The notes beneath the pieces were generated by a model that was given only the letters and a program-made list of their open reading frames with translations, did no database searches and was not told the origin of the DNA. The position numbers and the translations under genes are program-made. A stretch of DNA of 64,000 nucleotides from Muricoccus pecuniae. GTDB taxonomy: Bacteria; Pseudomonadota; Alphaproteobacteria; Acetobacterales; Acetobacteraceae. The stretch covers positions 1-64,000 of the forward strand of contig NZ_JACIJD010000008.1 of the NCBI RefSeq assembly GCF_014199205.1. Reading direction: 5' to 3'. Positions 39,108-47,323 of the stretch are shown piece after piece (positions within the stretch are counted from its first letter, which is position 1; the number at the start of each line of letters is the position of its first letter).

Positions 39108-41804
39108 TCAGGCGGCGATGCGGGCCAGCGCCGCGGCCAGCCGCGCGGCCTCGGCCTCGGCGCTGGAGAGGCGCTCGCGCGTCTCCTCCACCACCTCCTC
39201 CTTCGCCCGGCTGGTGAAGTCGGGATTGGCGAGCTTCTGGGCGATCTTGCGCGCCTCCGCCTCCACCTTCGCGTGCTCCTTGGCCAGTCGCGCCCGCTCG
39301 GCCGCGAGGTCCACCACGCCGGAGAGGGGGAGCATCACGGTTGCCTCCCCCACCACGGCCTGGGCCACGCCCTCCGGCGCCGCGCCCTCCAGCGGCCTCA
39401 CCTCGGTCGCGCGCGCCATGCGGCGGATCGGCTCGATCCAGCGCGCGGCGCGGGCGAGGGTCGCGGGCGAGGCTCCCTGGAGGAGCAGCGGCACGGTGAC
39501 GGAGGGCGGCACGTTCACCTCGGCCCGGACGGTGCGGACCACGGAGATGAAGCTCACCAGCCATTCCAGCTCCCCCCGCGCCTCCTCCGCGCCCGTCACC
39601 GCGACGGGGACCGGCCAGGGGGTGCGGATCAGGCTGCCCTCCGGCCCGTAGCCGAAGCGGCTCCACAGCTCCTCCGTCACATAGGGCATGACGGGATGGG
39701 CGAGGCGCAGGATGAGGCCGAGGACGTGCTGCGCCGCTCCCTTCGCCTCCGCCTTCTCCGCCCCGTCGGGCCCGGTCAGCGCCGGCTTGGCGAGTTCGAG
39801 GAACCAGTCGCAGAAGGAGCCCCAGGTGAAGCGGTAGAGGGCCGCCGCGTAGTCATCCAGGCGATAGGCATCGAGCGCCGCCGTCGCCTCCGCGATGGCG
39901 GCGTTGCCGGCATCGATGATCCAGCGGGCGAGCGGGGTCCTCGCCTCCATCGGGTTGAAGGAGGGGTCGGGCGCGATGCCGTTCATCTCGCAGAAGCGCG
40001 CGGCGTTCCACAGCTTGGTGACGAAGGCGCGGTTGCTCTCCACCTTCTGCCGGCCCAGCCGTACGTCCCGCCCGGGGCCCGCGAAGGAGGCCAGGGTGAA
40101 GCGGAGGGCGTCGGCGCCATAGGCGTCCGCCAACTCCAGGGGGTCCATGACGTTGCCCTTGGACTTGGACATCTTCTGCCCGCGCTCGTCCCGCACGAGG
40201 CCGTGGATGTTCACCACGCGGAAGGGCACGTCCCCCATGAAGTGCAGCCCCATCATCATCATCCGGGCGACCCAGAAGAAGATGATGTCGAAGCCCGTCA
40301 CCAGCACGTCGCCGGGATAGTAGCGGGCGAGCTCTGGCGTCTGCCGCGGCCAGCCAAGGGTGGAGAAGGGCCAGAGGGCGGAGGAGAACCAGGTGTCCAG
40401 CACGTCGGGGTCGCGGGTGAGCGGGCGGTCCTCGCCGTAGCGCGCGCGGGCGGCGGCCAGCGCCTCGGCCTCGGTGCGCTCGACGAAGATGTGGCCATCG
40501 GGCCCGTACCAGGCAGGGATCTGGTGGCCCCACCAGAGCTGGCGGGAGATGCACCAGGGCTGGATGTCGCGCATCCAGGCGAAGAAGGTGTTCTCCCACT
40601 GGCGCGGGACGAACTGGGTGCGGCCGGTCTCCACCGCCTCGATCGCCGGCTTGGCCAGCGTCGCCGCGTCCGCGTACCACTGCCAGGTCAGGCGCGGCTC
40701 GATCGGCACGCCGGAGCGGTCCCCGTGCGGGACGGCATGGGCGTGCGGCTCGACCTTCTCGATCAGCTCCAGCCGCTCCAGCTCCGCCAGGATTGCCTTA
40801 CGGGCCTCGAAGCGCTCCATCCCCGCGAGGGAGGCGAGGAAGCCGGGCTCGGCCAGGCCCGGCGCCTCGCGCGCCTCGGCCTCGATCTCGGCCAGGGTCA
40901 CCCGGCCCTCGGCGTCCAGCACGCTGGGGGAGGCGAGGTTGTGGCGGCGGCCCACCTCGAAGTCGTTGAAGTCGTGGGCCGGCGTGATCTTCACCGCGCC
41001 CGAGCCCTTCTCCGGGTCGGAATAGGCATCGGCCACCACGGGGATGGCGCGGCCGAGGATGGGCAGGACCACCCGCTTCCCGACGAGGTCCCTGAACCGC
41101 TCGTCCTCGGGATTCACGGCGACGGCCGTGTCGCCCAGCATCGTCTCGGGCCGCGTGGTGGCGACCACGATGAAGCGCCCGGGCTCGCCCTCCACGGGGT
41201 AGCGCAGGTGCCAGAGGCTGCCCTTCACCTCCCGGCTCTCGACCTCGAGGTCCGAGATCGCCGTCTGGAACTTCACGTCCCAGTTCACCAGCCGCCGGTC
41301 GCGATAGATCAGCCCCTGCCGGTGCAGGGTGACGAAGACCTCCCGCACGGCCTCGGACAGGCCCTCGTCCATGGTGAAGCGCTCGCGCGACCAGTCGAGG
41401 CTCGCCCCCATGCGGCGGAGCTGGCGGGTGATGGTGCCGCCGCTCTCGCCCTTCCACCTCCAGACGCGGTCGAGGAAGGCCTCGCGGCCCATCTCGCGCC
41501 GGTCCCGGCCCTCCGCGGCGAGCAGCCGCTCCACCACCATCTGGGTCGCGATGCCGGCATGGTCCGTGCCGGGCTGCCACAGCGCATCCCGCCCCTGCAT
41601 CCGGCGGAAGCGGATGAGGGTGTCCTGGATCGTCACGTCCAGCGCGTGGCCGACATGCAGGCTCCCCGTCACGTTGGGCGGGGGGATCATGATGGTGAAG
41701 GGCTGGGCCTTGGATCCCGGATTCGCCGTGAAGGCGCCGGAACCCTCCCAGCCCTGATAGAGGCGCGGCTCGAAGCCGGCGGGCGAGAGCGTCTTGTCGA
41801 GCAT
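39108..41804 (-). CDS. valS: Valine--tRNA ligase
   Basis: An 898-aa class I synthetase. The ATP-binding HIGH-type motif appears as PNVTGSLHVGHALD, the second as KMSKSKGNV. The editing domain lies between (ATTRPETMLGDTAVAVNPED, with the conserved Thr-rich peptide and a following D), and the C-terminal coiled coil (about 830-898, LAAERARLAKEHAKVEAEA) is typical of ValS. The start MLDKTLSPAGFEPRLY is usual for the alphaproteobacterial enzyme. It follows popZ after 88 bp. Confidence 0.98.
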   Translation of the reverse strand: MLDKTLSPAGFEPRLYQGWEGSGAFTANPGSKAQPFTIMIPPPNVTGSLHVGHALDVTIQDTLIRFRRMQGRDALWQPGTDHAGIATQMVVERLLAAEGRDRREMGREAFLDRVWRWKGESGGTITRQLRRMGASLDWSRERFTMDEGLSEAVREVFVTLHRQGLIYRDRRLVNWDVKFQTAISDLEVESREVKGSLWHLRYPVEGEPGRFIVVATTRPETMLGDTAVAVNPEDERFRDLVGKRVVLPILGRAIPVVADAYSDPEKGSGAVKITPAHDFNDFEVGRRHNLASPSVLDAEGRVTLAEIEAEAREAPGLAEPGFLASLAGMERFEARKAILAELERLELIEKVEPHAHAVPHGDRSGVPIEPRLTWQWYADAATLAKPAIEAVETGRTQFVPRQWENTFFAWMRDIQPWCISRQLWWGHQIPAWYGPDGHIFVERTEAEALAAARARYGEDRPLTRDPDVLDTWFSSALWPFSTLGWPRQTPELARYYPGDVLVTGFDIIFFWVARMMMMGLHFMGDVPFRVVNIHGLVRDERGQKMSKSKGNVMDPLELADAYGADALRFTLASFAGPGRDVRLGRQKVESNRAFVTKLWNAARFCEMNGIAPDPSFNPMEARTPLARWIIDAGNAAIAEATAALDAYRLDDYAAALYRFTWGSFCDWFLELAKPALTGPDGAEKAEAKGAAQHVLGLILRLAHPVMPYVTEELWSRFGYGPEGSLIRTPWPVPVAVTGAEEARGELEWLVSFISVVRTVRAEVNVPPSVTVPLLLQGASPATLARAARWIEPIRRMARATEVRPLEGAAPEGVAQAVVGEATVMLPLSGVVDLAAERARLAKEHAKVEAEARKIAQKLANPDFTSRAKEEVVEETRERLSSAEAEAARLAAALARIAA

Positions 41805-41892
41805 GGGCGGAGGCTTGGCGGAGGCGCCGCCCCGCCGTCAAGGGCTCATGCCAGGCCCCTGCCCCGCCCCCGGCGGGAAAGGGGCGCCGAGG

Positions 41893-42468
41893 CTAGCCGA
41901 GCGAGCGGTTGACCACCCGCTCGATCTCGGCGCGCACGAGGCGCTCGACCATGGCGGGCAGGTGCGCGTCCATCCAGGCCCTGAGCATCGGCCGCACCTC
42001 CTCCCGCACCACGTCCTCGATCGAGGGGCCGCCGCGATGGACGGGGGCGCTGCGCTCGGCGGCCACGGTGCGGGCGAGCTGGCCGAGGATCGCGGCCGCG
42101 GCGGCCGCCGTCTCGGGCGCGATCAGCTCCTCCCCGCCGGAAGCCGCGCCGCCGGCGAAGGAGGCGGGCGCCGCGGAGGGCGGCGGCGCGGGCTGCGGCG
42201 CCGGGACGACAGGCGGGGCGACCAACTCCACCGGCTCCGGCACCGGCACGGGTGGAGCCGGCGGCTCGGGCTCCGGCGCCGCCACGAGCATCGCTTCCGT
42301 CAGCTCCAGCGGCTCCGGCAGGGACGGCGGATCCGGCATGACGGGCGGGGGCGCGGGCGCGGGCGCTGCCGGCGCGGGTGCCGCTTCCTCCTCGTTCAGG
42401 ATCTTCCGGATGGAGGCGAGGATGTCCTCCATCGAAGGATCCTGACCAGGAGCGGTGGCGCCGGACAT
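41893..42468 (-). CDS. popZ: PopZ-like DUF2497 protein (cell-pole organising)
   Basis: A 191-aa protein with the PopZ architecture: a short N-terminal helix SMEDILASIRKILNEEE, a long disordered Pro/Ala/Glu-rich spacer (about 28-110), and a C-terminal oligomerising helical region (about 148-191, VVREEVRPMLRAWMDAHLPA and MVERLVRAEIERVVNRSL). In Caulobacter PopZ forms a polar hub that anchors ParB and cell-cycle regulators. Location directly upstream of valS is the standard alphaproteobacterial context. Whether polar function is conserved here is inference. Confidence 0.9.
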   Translation of the reverse strand: MSGATAPGQDPSMEDILASIRKILNEEEAAPAPAAPAPAPPPVMPDPPSLPEPLELTEAMLVAAPEPEPPAPPVPVPEPVELVAPPVVPAPQPAPPPSAAPASFAGGAASGGEELIAPETAAAAAAILGQLARTVAAERSAPVHRGGPSIEDVVREEVRPMLRAWMDAHLPAMVERLVRAEIERVVNRSLG

Positions 42469-42493
42469 GCTGGTGTTCCTGGAGTTCGGGTGT

Positions 42494-43927
42494 CTACTGC
42501 TGGACGGGCTGGGGGGCGGTGTAGTCGCGCAGCCCGGCCCAGCGGTCGCGGACCGCGCGATAATAGGCTTCCTGGTCGTACAGGGCGACGGGCAGGTTCA
42601 GGTCCCGCGCCGTCAGGCGGCCGACGGCCTGGGCGAGCGAGTGGCTGGCCGTGACCACGTTGGCGAGGGCGCGCACGAGCGAGACGCGGGCGTTCAGCAG
42701 CTCCTGCTCGGCGTTGAGCACGTCGAGCGTCGTGCGGCTGCCGACGACCGCCTCGCGCTGCACGCCGTCCAGCGCGATCTCGGCGGCGCGGATCTGGGCG
42801 CGCACGCTGTCCACCGTGGCCCGGGCGCTGCCGAGCGTCTCCCAGGCCTGGATCGCCTGGGCGGAGGCGATCCGCCGCTGGTCGTCCACCACCTGCCGGA
42901 GCCGGGTGGCGTCCTGCCGGGCCTGGCGCACCGCGGCGTACTCCGCCCCGCCCTGGTAGAGCGGCACGGTAACGGTGGCGACGACCTGCTCGCCGATGGT
43001 GCGCTGGCCGATGATCTGCTGGTTGTCGTTGCGGAAGGCCTGGGCCTGGAGGCTCGCCTGCGGCAGCAGGGCGGCGAGCTGGACGTCGACGAAGTCGCGC
43101 GCGGCGGATTCGTCGAACAGCGCGGCCACGACGGCGGGGTTGTTCAGCGCCGCCACCTGCGCCGCATCCTGCCCGTTCCGAACGGCCGACGTCAGCGGCT
43201 GGGGCGCCGTGAGCCGCGCGGGGGCGAGGCCGATGGTGCGCTGGAAACTTGCCCGCGCGTTCTGGAGCTCTCCCTCGGAACCGGCACGGGAGGCGCGGGC
43301 GCCGGCGAGGCGCGACTCGGCCTGGGCCACGTCGGTGCGGGTGATCTCGCCCACCCGGAAGCGCTCGTTGGTCGCGTCCAGCTGGCGCTGGAGGACCTGC
43401 GCGTTGTTCAGGTTGAGCCGCACCTCCTCCTGGAAGCGGATCACGTTCACATAGGCGGCGACGGCATCCTGCAGCACCTGCTGTTCGGTGGCGAGGAGCC
43501 GCGCGCGCTGGGCGAGCACCTGGTTCTCCGCCCGGCGGGTCGAGGCGACGGTGCGGCCGCCGCGGTAGAGGGGCTGGGTGATCGTCGCGGCCGCGGTGGC
43601 GATCGTGCGGTCCTGGTCCGTCGTCACGCCTACCCGCTCGCCGCGGACATTGGTGGAGCGGGAGCGGAGCGTGCCCTCGCCGTAGCCGGCGCTGCCGGAG
43701 AGGGTCACGGTCGGGCGCCAGCCGGCCAGGGCCTGCGGGACGTTCTCGTCCACCACGCGGAGCTGGGCGCGGGCCGTGGCGAGGGTGGGGTTGTTCACAT
43801 AGGTCTGGGCCAGCGCTTCCTGCAGCGTCTGCGCTCCGGCGGGCGCGGCCAGGGCCAGCGGGACCAGCGCGAGGGCGAGGGCGGTCGGAAGTACGGATCG
43901 GCGGCGCGGGGCGTGTCTGCGGGTCAT
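42494..43927 (-). CDS. tolC: TolC family outer membrane protein
   Basis: A 477-aa outer membrane efflux channel. A basic start and signal peptide (about 1-32, ending APAGAQ) precede two OEP repeats: TLQEALAQTYVNNPTLATAR opens the first; the second includes ERFRVGEITRTDVAQAESRL and REAVVGSRTTLDVLNAEQEL, all standard TolC marks. It likely serves type I secretion and RND pumps such as the one at 49140-53384. It lies between pcm and popZ on the same strand, the usual order in this group. Confidence 0.95.
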   Translation of the reverse strand: MTRRHAPRRRSVLPTALALALVPLALAAPAGAQTLQEALAQTYVNNPTLATARAQLRVVDENVPQALAGWRPTVTLSGSAGYGEGTLRSRSTNVRGERVGVTTDQDRTIATAAATITQPLYRGGRTVASTRRAENQVLAQRARLLATEQQVLQDAVAAYVNVIRFQEEVRLNLNNAQVLQRQLDATNERFRVGEITRTDVAQAESRLAGARASRAGSEGELQNARASFQRTIGLAPARLTAPQPLTSAVRNGQDAAQVAALNNPAVVAALFDESAARDFVDVQLAALLPQASLQAQAFRNDNQQIIGQRTIGEQVVATVTVPLYQGGAEYAAVRQARQDATRLRQVVDDQRRIASAQAIQAWETLGSARATVDSVRAQIRAAEIALDGVQREAVVGSRTTLDVLNAEQELLNARVSLVRALANVVTASHSLAQAVGRLTARDLNLPVALYDQEAYYRAVRDRWAGLRDYTAPQPVQQ

Positions 43928-44085
43928 GATGCGGTTCCTGCTGGGCCGCCCCGGTCCGAGGAGCCGGAGGGGTCGCCTATGCCTTCGTCCCGGGATGTTA
44001 GCCAGCCCGGCCGCCAGGCGGCCAGGATGGCGAAGAAGCCTTTCCGCATCCTTGCCGTTCCCGGACGGCCGGCGCGGTGCCCGCG

Positions 44086-44748
44086 TCAGACGAGGGCGAA
44101 GCCCGGCCGCGGGGAGAAGGCCGGCAGAAGGGAGGTCTGCGCGTTGAACTGCGGCACCGCGCTGAAGCTGCCGGCGGCGCGGCGGCCGAGGATCGCCGAT
44201 CCCGCCTCGCCCGGGGCGCGGCGGATGGCGACCAGCCGGCCGCCCTCGGCGAGCTGGGCGGGAAGGGCGGCCGGCACGGCCGGGACCGCGCCCTCCACCA
44301 AGATCAGGTCGTAGGGGGCGCCGTCCGGCAGCCCCGCCGCGGGGTCCCCGGCAACGCGGCGCAGTGAGCCTGGCCTGAGGCCGGAGGCGGCGATTCCCTC
44401 GTCGCCGAGCGCGGCAATCGCGGGCTCGTTCTCGACCGCCACGACCTCCGCGCCCCCATGGGCGATCAGCGCCGCGCCGTATCCCGTGCCCGATGCCAGG
44501 ACGAGCACCCGCTCCCCCGGGCGCGGCAGGCCGAGCTGGATCAGCCGCGCCACCGTCATCGGCTGCAGCATCACCCGGCCGCCGCCGAGCGCGATATCCT
44601 CGTCCGCCAGGGCACGGGCCCGGAGCGGCGCGGGGACGAAGAGTTCCCGCGGCACAGCCCGCATCGCCTCCAGGATCCGTGGATCCGTCACCCGGTTGGG
44701 CCTTACCTGCCCATCAACCATGCGCCTGCGCGCCTCGGCGAAGTCCAT
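44086..44748 (-). CDS. Protein-L-isoaspartate O-methyltransferase family protein
   Basis: A 220-aa PCMT-family protein. It opens MDFAEARRRMVDGQVRPNRV, followed by RAVPRELFVPAPLRA, MLQPMTVARLIQLGLPRPGE and the SAM loop VLVLASGTGYGAALIAHGGA. The usual ETGSGxGY loop starts here with A-S-G-T-G-Y. Members repair isoaspartyl residues, but the tolC-linked alphaproteobacterial subgroup may differ. The ATG is the conserved start; a long upstream open frame crosses the tRNA-Cys region and is not coding. Confidence 0.88.
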   Translation of the reverse strand: MDFAEARRRMVDGQVRPNRVTDPRILEAMRAVPRELFVPAPLRARALADEDIALGGGRVMLQPMTVARLIQLGLPRPGERVLVLASGTGYGAALIAHGGAEVVAVENEPAIAALGDEGIAASGLRPGSLRRVAGDPAAGLPDGAPYDLILVEGAVPAVPAALPAQLAEGGRLVAIRRAPGEAGSAILGRRAAGSFSAVPQFNAQTSLLPAFSPRPGFALV

Positions 44749-44881
44749 GCCGCCCGCTGCCCCATCAACTGAACCGGGCGGTTTATAGGCGCCCCGGGCG
44801 GCGCTTGGAAGCCGCGCGGCGGGTCGCGCCGGATGCGGGTTGACCCGATGCCCCCGGGGCGCGATACCCTGCCCTCCTGCC

Positions 44882-44955
44882 GGCCCGATGGCAGAGTGGT
44901 GATGCAGCGGACTGCAAATCCGTGAATGTGGGTTCGATTCCCGCTCGGGCCTCCA
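44882..44955 (+). tRNA. tRNA-Cys (anticodon GCA)
   Basis: A 74-nt cloverleaf. Acceptor arms GGCCCGA (44882-44888) and TCGGGCC (44945-44951) pair perfectly, and the anticodon stem CGGA/TCCG encloses the 7-nt loop CTGCAAA with anticodon GCA. The T arm contains GGTTCGATTCC. The 3' CCA is encoded. Confidence 0.97.
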
Positions 44956-45191
44956 CCCCCTCCCCTTCCTGGCGCCCTCCTGCGGCGCCCGGCAGGGGCC
45001 GGGACCTTCCCTCTGAAAATATCCAGGACTGCCCTTGGACGCCGCCGCGCTTGCCGGAGGCTCACCAGTTCTCACCTTTTGCGCGTGCGCGGACGGGGCT
45101 TGCGGAAAAAGCTTCGCGCAAACTTCCACGGACCCCCTTGCGGGGCGGCGGCACACGCGGTATCCGGCCGACCCGCACGCAGCGGGCCTGA

Positions 45192-45267
45192 TCCCCGATA
45201 GCTCAGCTGGTAGAGCACGCGACTGTTAATCGCTAGGTCGTTGGTTCGAGTCCAACTCGGGGAGCCA
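45192..45267 (+). tRNA. tRNA-Asn (anticodon GTT)
   Basis: A 76-nt cloverleaf. Acceptor arms TCCCCGA (45192-45198) and TCGGGGA (45257-45263) pair; the D arm is GCTCAGCTGGTAGAGC; the anticodon loop is CTGTTAA with GTT; the T loop is GGTTCGAGTCC. CCA is encoded at 45265-45267. It lies 236 bp after tRNA-Cys, and a terminator follows. Confidence 0.97.
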
Positions 45268-45276
45268 TTGCAGGAG

Positions 45277-45308
45277 GGGGGATGCACCGAAAGGTGCGTC
45301 CCCCTTTT
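45277..45308 (+). terminator. Intrinsic terminator after tRNA-Asn
   Basis: A 12-bp stem (45277-45288 with 45293-45304, one G-T pair) closed by a GAAA tetraloop is followed directly by TTTT. It starts 9 bp after the tRNA-Asn CCA end, so it very likely ends the tRNA transcript. Confidence 0.85.
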
Positions 45309-45423
45309 CCGTTCGGGGCGCCCGCTGTCCCGCGCAGCCCGCCTCGAAAACTTCATCCGGCCTTCCGCACGGGGCAGCCGCCCGCGCTCTTGTCCTGGCG
45401 CGCGGCTCGGGCAGAAGGGGCGC

Positions 45424-46563
45424 ATGAGCGACGAGACAGTCCTGACCAACGCCCGGCTCGTGCTGCCGGACCGCGTGCTGCCCGGCACGCTGCTGCTGCG
45501 CGGCGGCACTATCGCGGAGATCTCCCCCGGGCGCAGCGCCGCGCCCGGTGCGCTGGACCTGGAGGGCGACTTCCTCATCCCCGGCGTGGTGGACGTCCAC
45601 ACCGACAATCTCGAGCGTCAGGTCCTGCCGCGCAGCCAGGCCCGCTGGCCATCCGCCTCGGCCTTCCTCGCCCATGACGGGCAGGTGGCCGTCGCCGGGG
45701 TGACGACGGTGCTCGACGCCCTCTGCCTCGGCGATCTCGGCTTCGACGAGAGCCGGCTCCAGACGGCGCGGGACGGGGTGCGCGACCTCGGCGCACTGAC
45801 CGCCTCCGGTGCCCTGAAGTCCGAGCACCTGCTGCACCTGCGCTGCGAGCTGCCGGCCACGGACATGCTGCCGATGCTGGAGGAATTCCATGCCGACCCG
45901 CATCTGCGGATGGTCAGCCTCATGGACCACACCCCCGGCGTCGGCCAGTACGTCGATGCGGACCGCTACCGCGCCATGCGGGTGAAGGGCGGGGCGAAGC
46001 CGGAAGCCGTGGAGCGCCGCATCGCCGAACTGGCGGAGCAGCGCGCAGCCTATGCCGAGCCCAACCGCCGCGCCCTCCTCGACCTCTTCCGCGGGAGGGA
46101 CGTGCCGCTCGCCACGCATGACGACTGGGACCCCGCGATCGTCGCCCGCAACGCGGCCGACGGAATCGGGATGAGCGAGTTCCCCGTGAACCTCCCGGCG
46201 GCCCGCGCGGCACGGGCGGAGGGCATGGCGGTGATCGCGGGGGCGCCCAACCTCGTGCGCGGTGGCAGCCATTCCGGCAATGTCGCGGCGGCTGACCTCG
46301 CGCGCGAAGGGCTGGTGGACATCATCGCCTCGGACTACGTGCCCCCGGCCATGATCGAGGCCGCCTGGCGCTTGGTGGAGGAGGCCGGCATGACGCTTCC
46401 CGCAGGGGTCGCGACCATCACCGCCAACCCCGCCCGCGCCCTCGGCCTGCACGACCGCGGGCGGATCGAGCCGGGGCTGCGCGCGGACCTCGTGCGCCTG
46501 CGCGAGTTCGGCGGCATGCCGGTGGTGCAGGCCGTGTGGCGCGGCGGGGCGCGCATCGCATGA
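45424..46563 (+). CDS. phnM: Alpha-D-ribose 1-methylphosphonate 5-triphosphate diphosphatase
   Basis: A 379-aa amidohydrolase-fold enzyme of the C-P lyase pathway, which removes pyrophosphate from ribose-1-methylphosphonate 5-triphosphate. Marks: FLIPGVVDVHTDNLERQVLP with the HTDNLE metal motif, SLMDHTPGVGQY, PLATHDDWD and IIASDYVPPAMIEAAW. Start MSDETVLTNARLVLPDRV fits the family. Its stop overlaps the next gene (ATGA). No phnGHIJKL genes are within the window, so the rest of the pathway must lie elsewhere or be missing. Confidence 0.92.
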   Translation: MSDETVLTNARLVLPDRVLPGTLLLRGGTIAEISPGRSAAPGALDLEGDFLIPGVVDVHTDNLERQVLPRSQARWPSASAFLAHDGQVAVAGVTTVLDALCLGDLGFDESRLQTARDGVRDLGALTASGALKSEHLLHLRCELPATDMLPMLEEFHADPHLRMVSLMDHTPGVGQYVDADRYRAMRVKGGAKPEAVERRIAELAEQRAAYAEPNRRALLDLFRGRDVPLATHDDWDPAIVARNAADGIGMSEFPVNLPAARAARAEGMAVIAGAPNLVRGGSHSGNVAAADLAREGLVDIIASDYVPPAMIEAAWRLVEEAGMTLPAGVATITANPARALGLHDRGRIEPGLRADLVRLREFGGMPVVQAVWRGGARIA

Positions 46564-47252
46564 TGGGCGTGGCATCCCTCGCCCGCGCCGCCCTCTACTG
46601 GGCACCGGCGATCGACGACCCCCTGCACCGCGCGGGCAGCGCCTGGCTGGGCCGGAATGCCGAAACGGGCGCGCGGCTGGACCAGCCCGCCATCCCCGGC
46701 GCGGACCTCCACGCCCTCACCGCCGATCCGCGCCTCTACGGGCTGCACGCGACGCTCAAGCCGCCCTTCCGCCTCGCCGGCTCCTACGCGGCGCTGCGGG
46801 AGGAGGCGGCCCGGCTGGCCGCGGCGACGAAGCCGTTCGACCTGCCGCCGCTGGAGCTCGCCTCGCTCGACGGCTTCCTCGCCCTGCGCGAATCGATCCC
46901 CTGCCCCGCCCTCCAGGCCCTGGCCGATCTCTGCGTCGCGGCGCTGGACGGCCACCGCGCCCCGCCGACCGAGGCCGAGATCGCCCGGCGCCGGCCGGAA
47001 CGGCTGGACGCCGCCGGCCTCTACAACCTGCGCCGCTGGGGGTACCCGCACGTCTTCGGCGAGTGGCGCTTCCACGTCACCCTCACCCACCGGCTGACGG
47101 CGGAGCAGGAGGCGGTGATCCGCCCCGCCGCCGAGGCCGCGCTGGCGGAAACCGCCGCGCGCCCGCGCCGGGTGGCCGAGCTCTGCCTCTTCACCCAGCC
47201 CGCGCCGGGCGAGCCCTTCCTCATCGCCGAACGGCTGCCTCTGGGCGGGTGA
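46560..47252 (+). CDS. DUF1045 phosphonate-metabolism protein, 2H phosphoesterase-like
   Basis: A 230-aa protein of the family often annotated as a putative phosphonate metabolism protein and found in C-P lyase operons. It contains two H-x-T-x motifs, HATL (63-66) and HVTL (172-175), the pattern of the 2H phosphoesterase superfamily (LigT-like), so a cyclic phosphodiesterase activity on a ribose phosphate intermediate is a reasonable inference. The first of two adjacent ATGs overlaps the phnM stop, implying coupling. Confidence 0.85.
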   Translation: MMGVASLARAALYWAPAIDDPLHRAGSAWLGRNAETGARLDQPAIPGADLHALTADPRLYGLHATLKPPFRLAGSYAALREEAARLAAATKPFDLPPLELASLDGFLALRESIPCPALQALADLCVAALDGHRAPPTEAEIARRRPERLDAAGLYNLRRWGYPHVFGEWRFHVTLTHRLTAEQEAVIRPAAEAALAETAARPRRVAELCLFTQPAPGEPFLIAERLPLGG

Positions 47253-47323
47253 ACCCGCCCACCCGGGGCTTGCGAAGGGCATCCCCGCCCCCGGCGACGG
47301 CCGGGAGCGGGGAGGAAGCGCCC

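Noticed and set aside
38997-41912. A 971-codon open frame antisense to valS
   Set aside because: It mirrors valS codon structure and shows no protein family.
44749-45156. N-terminal extension of the PCMT-family frame
   Set aside because: It runs antisense through tRNA-Cys and its flank, and the family start is at 44748.
44882-45423. tRNA genes as an integration site for a genomic island carrying phnM
   Set aside because: Both tRNAs are followed by their own sequence and terminator, and there is no integrase, direct repeat of a tRNA end or shift in base composition.
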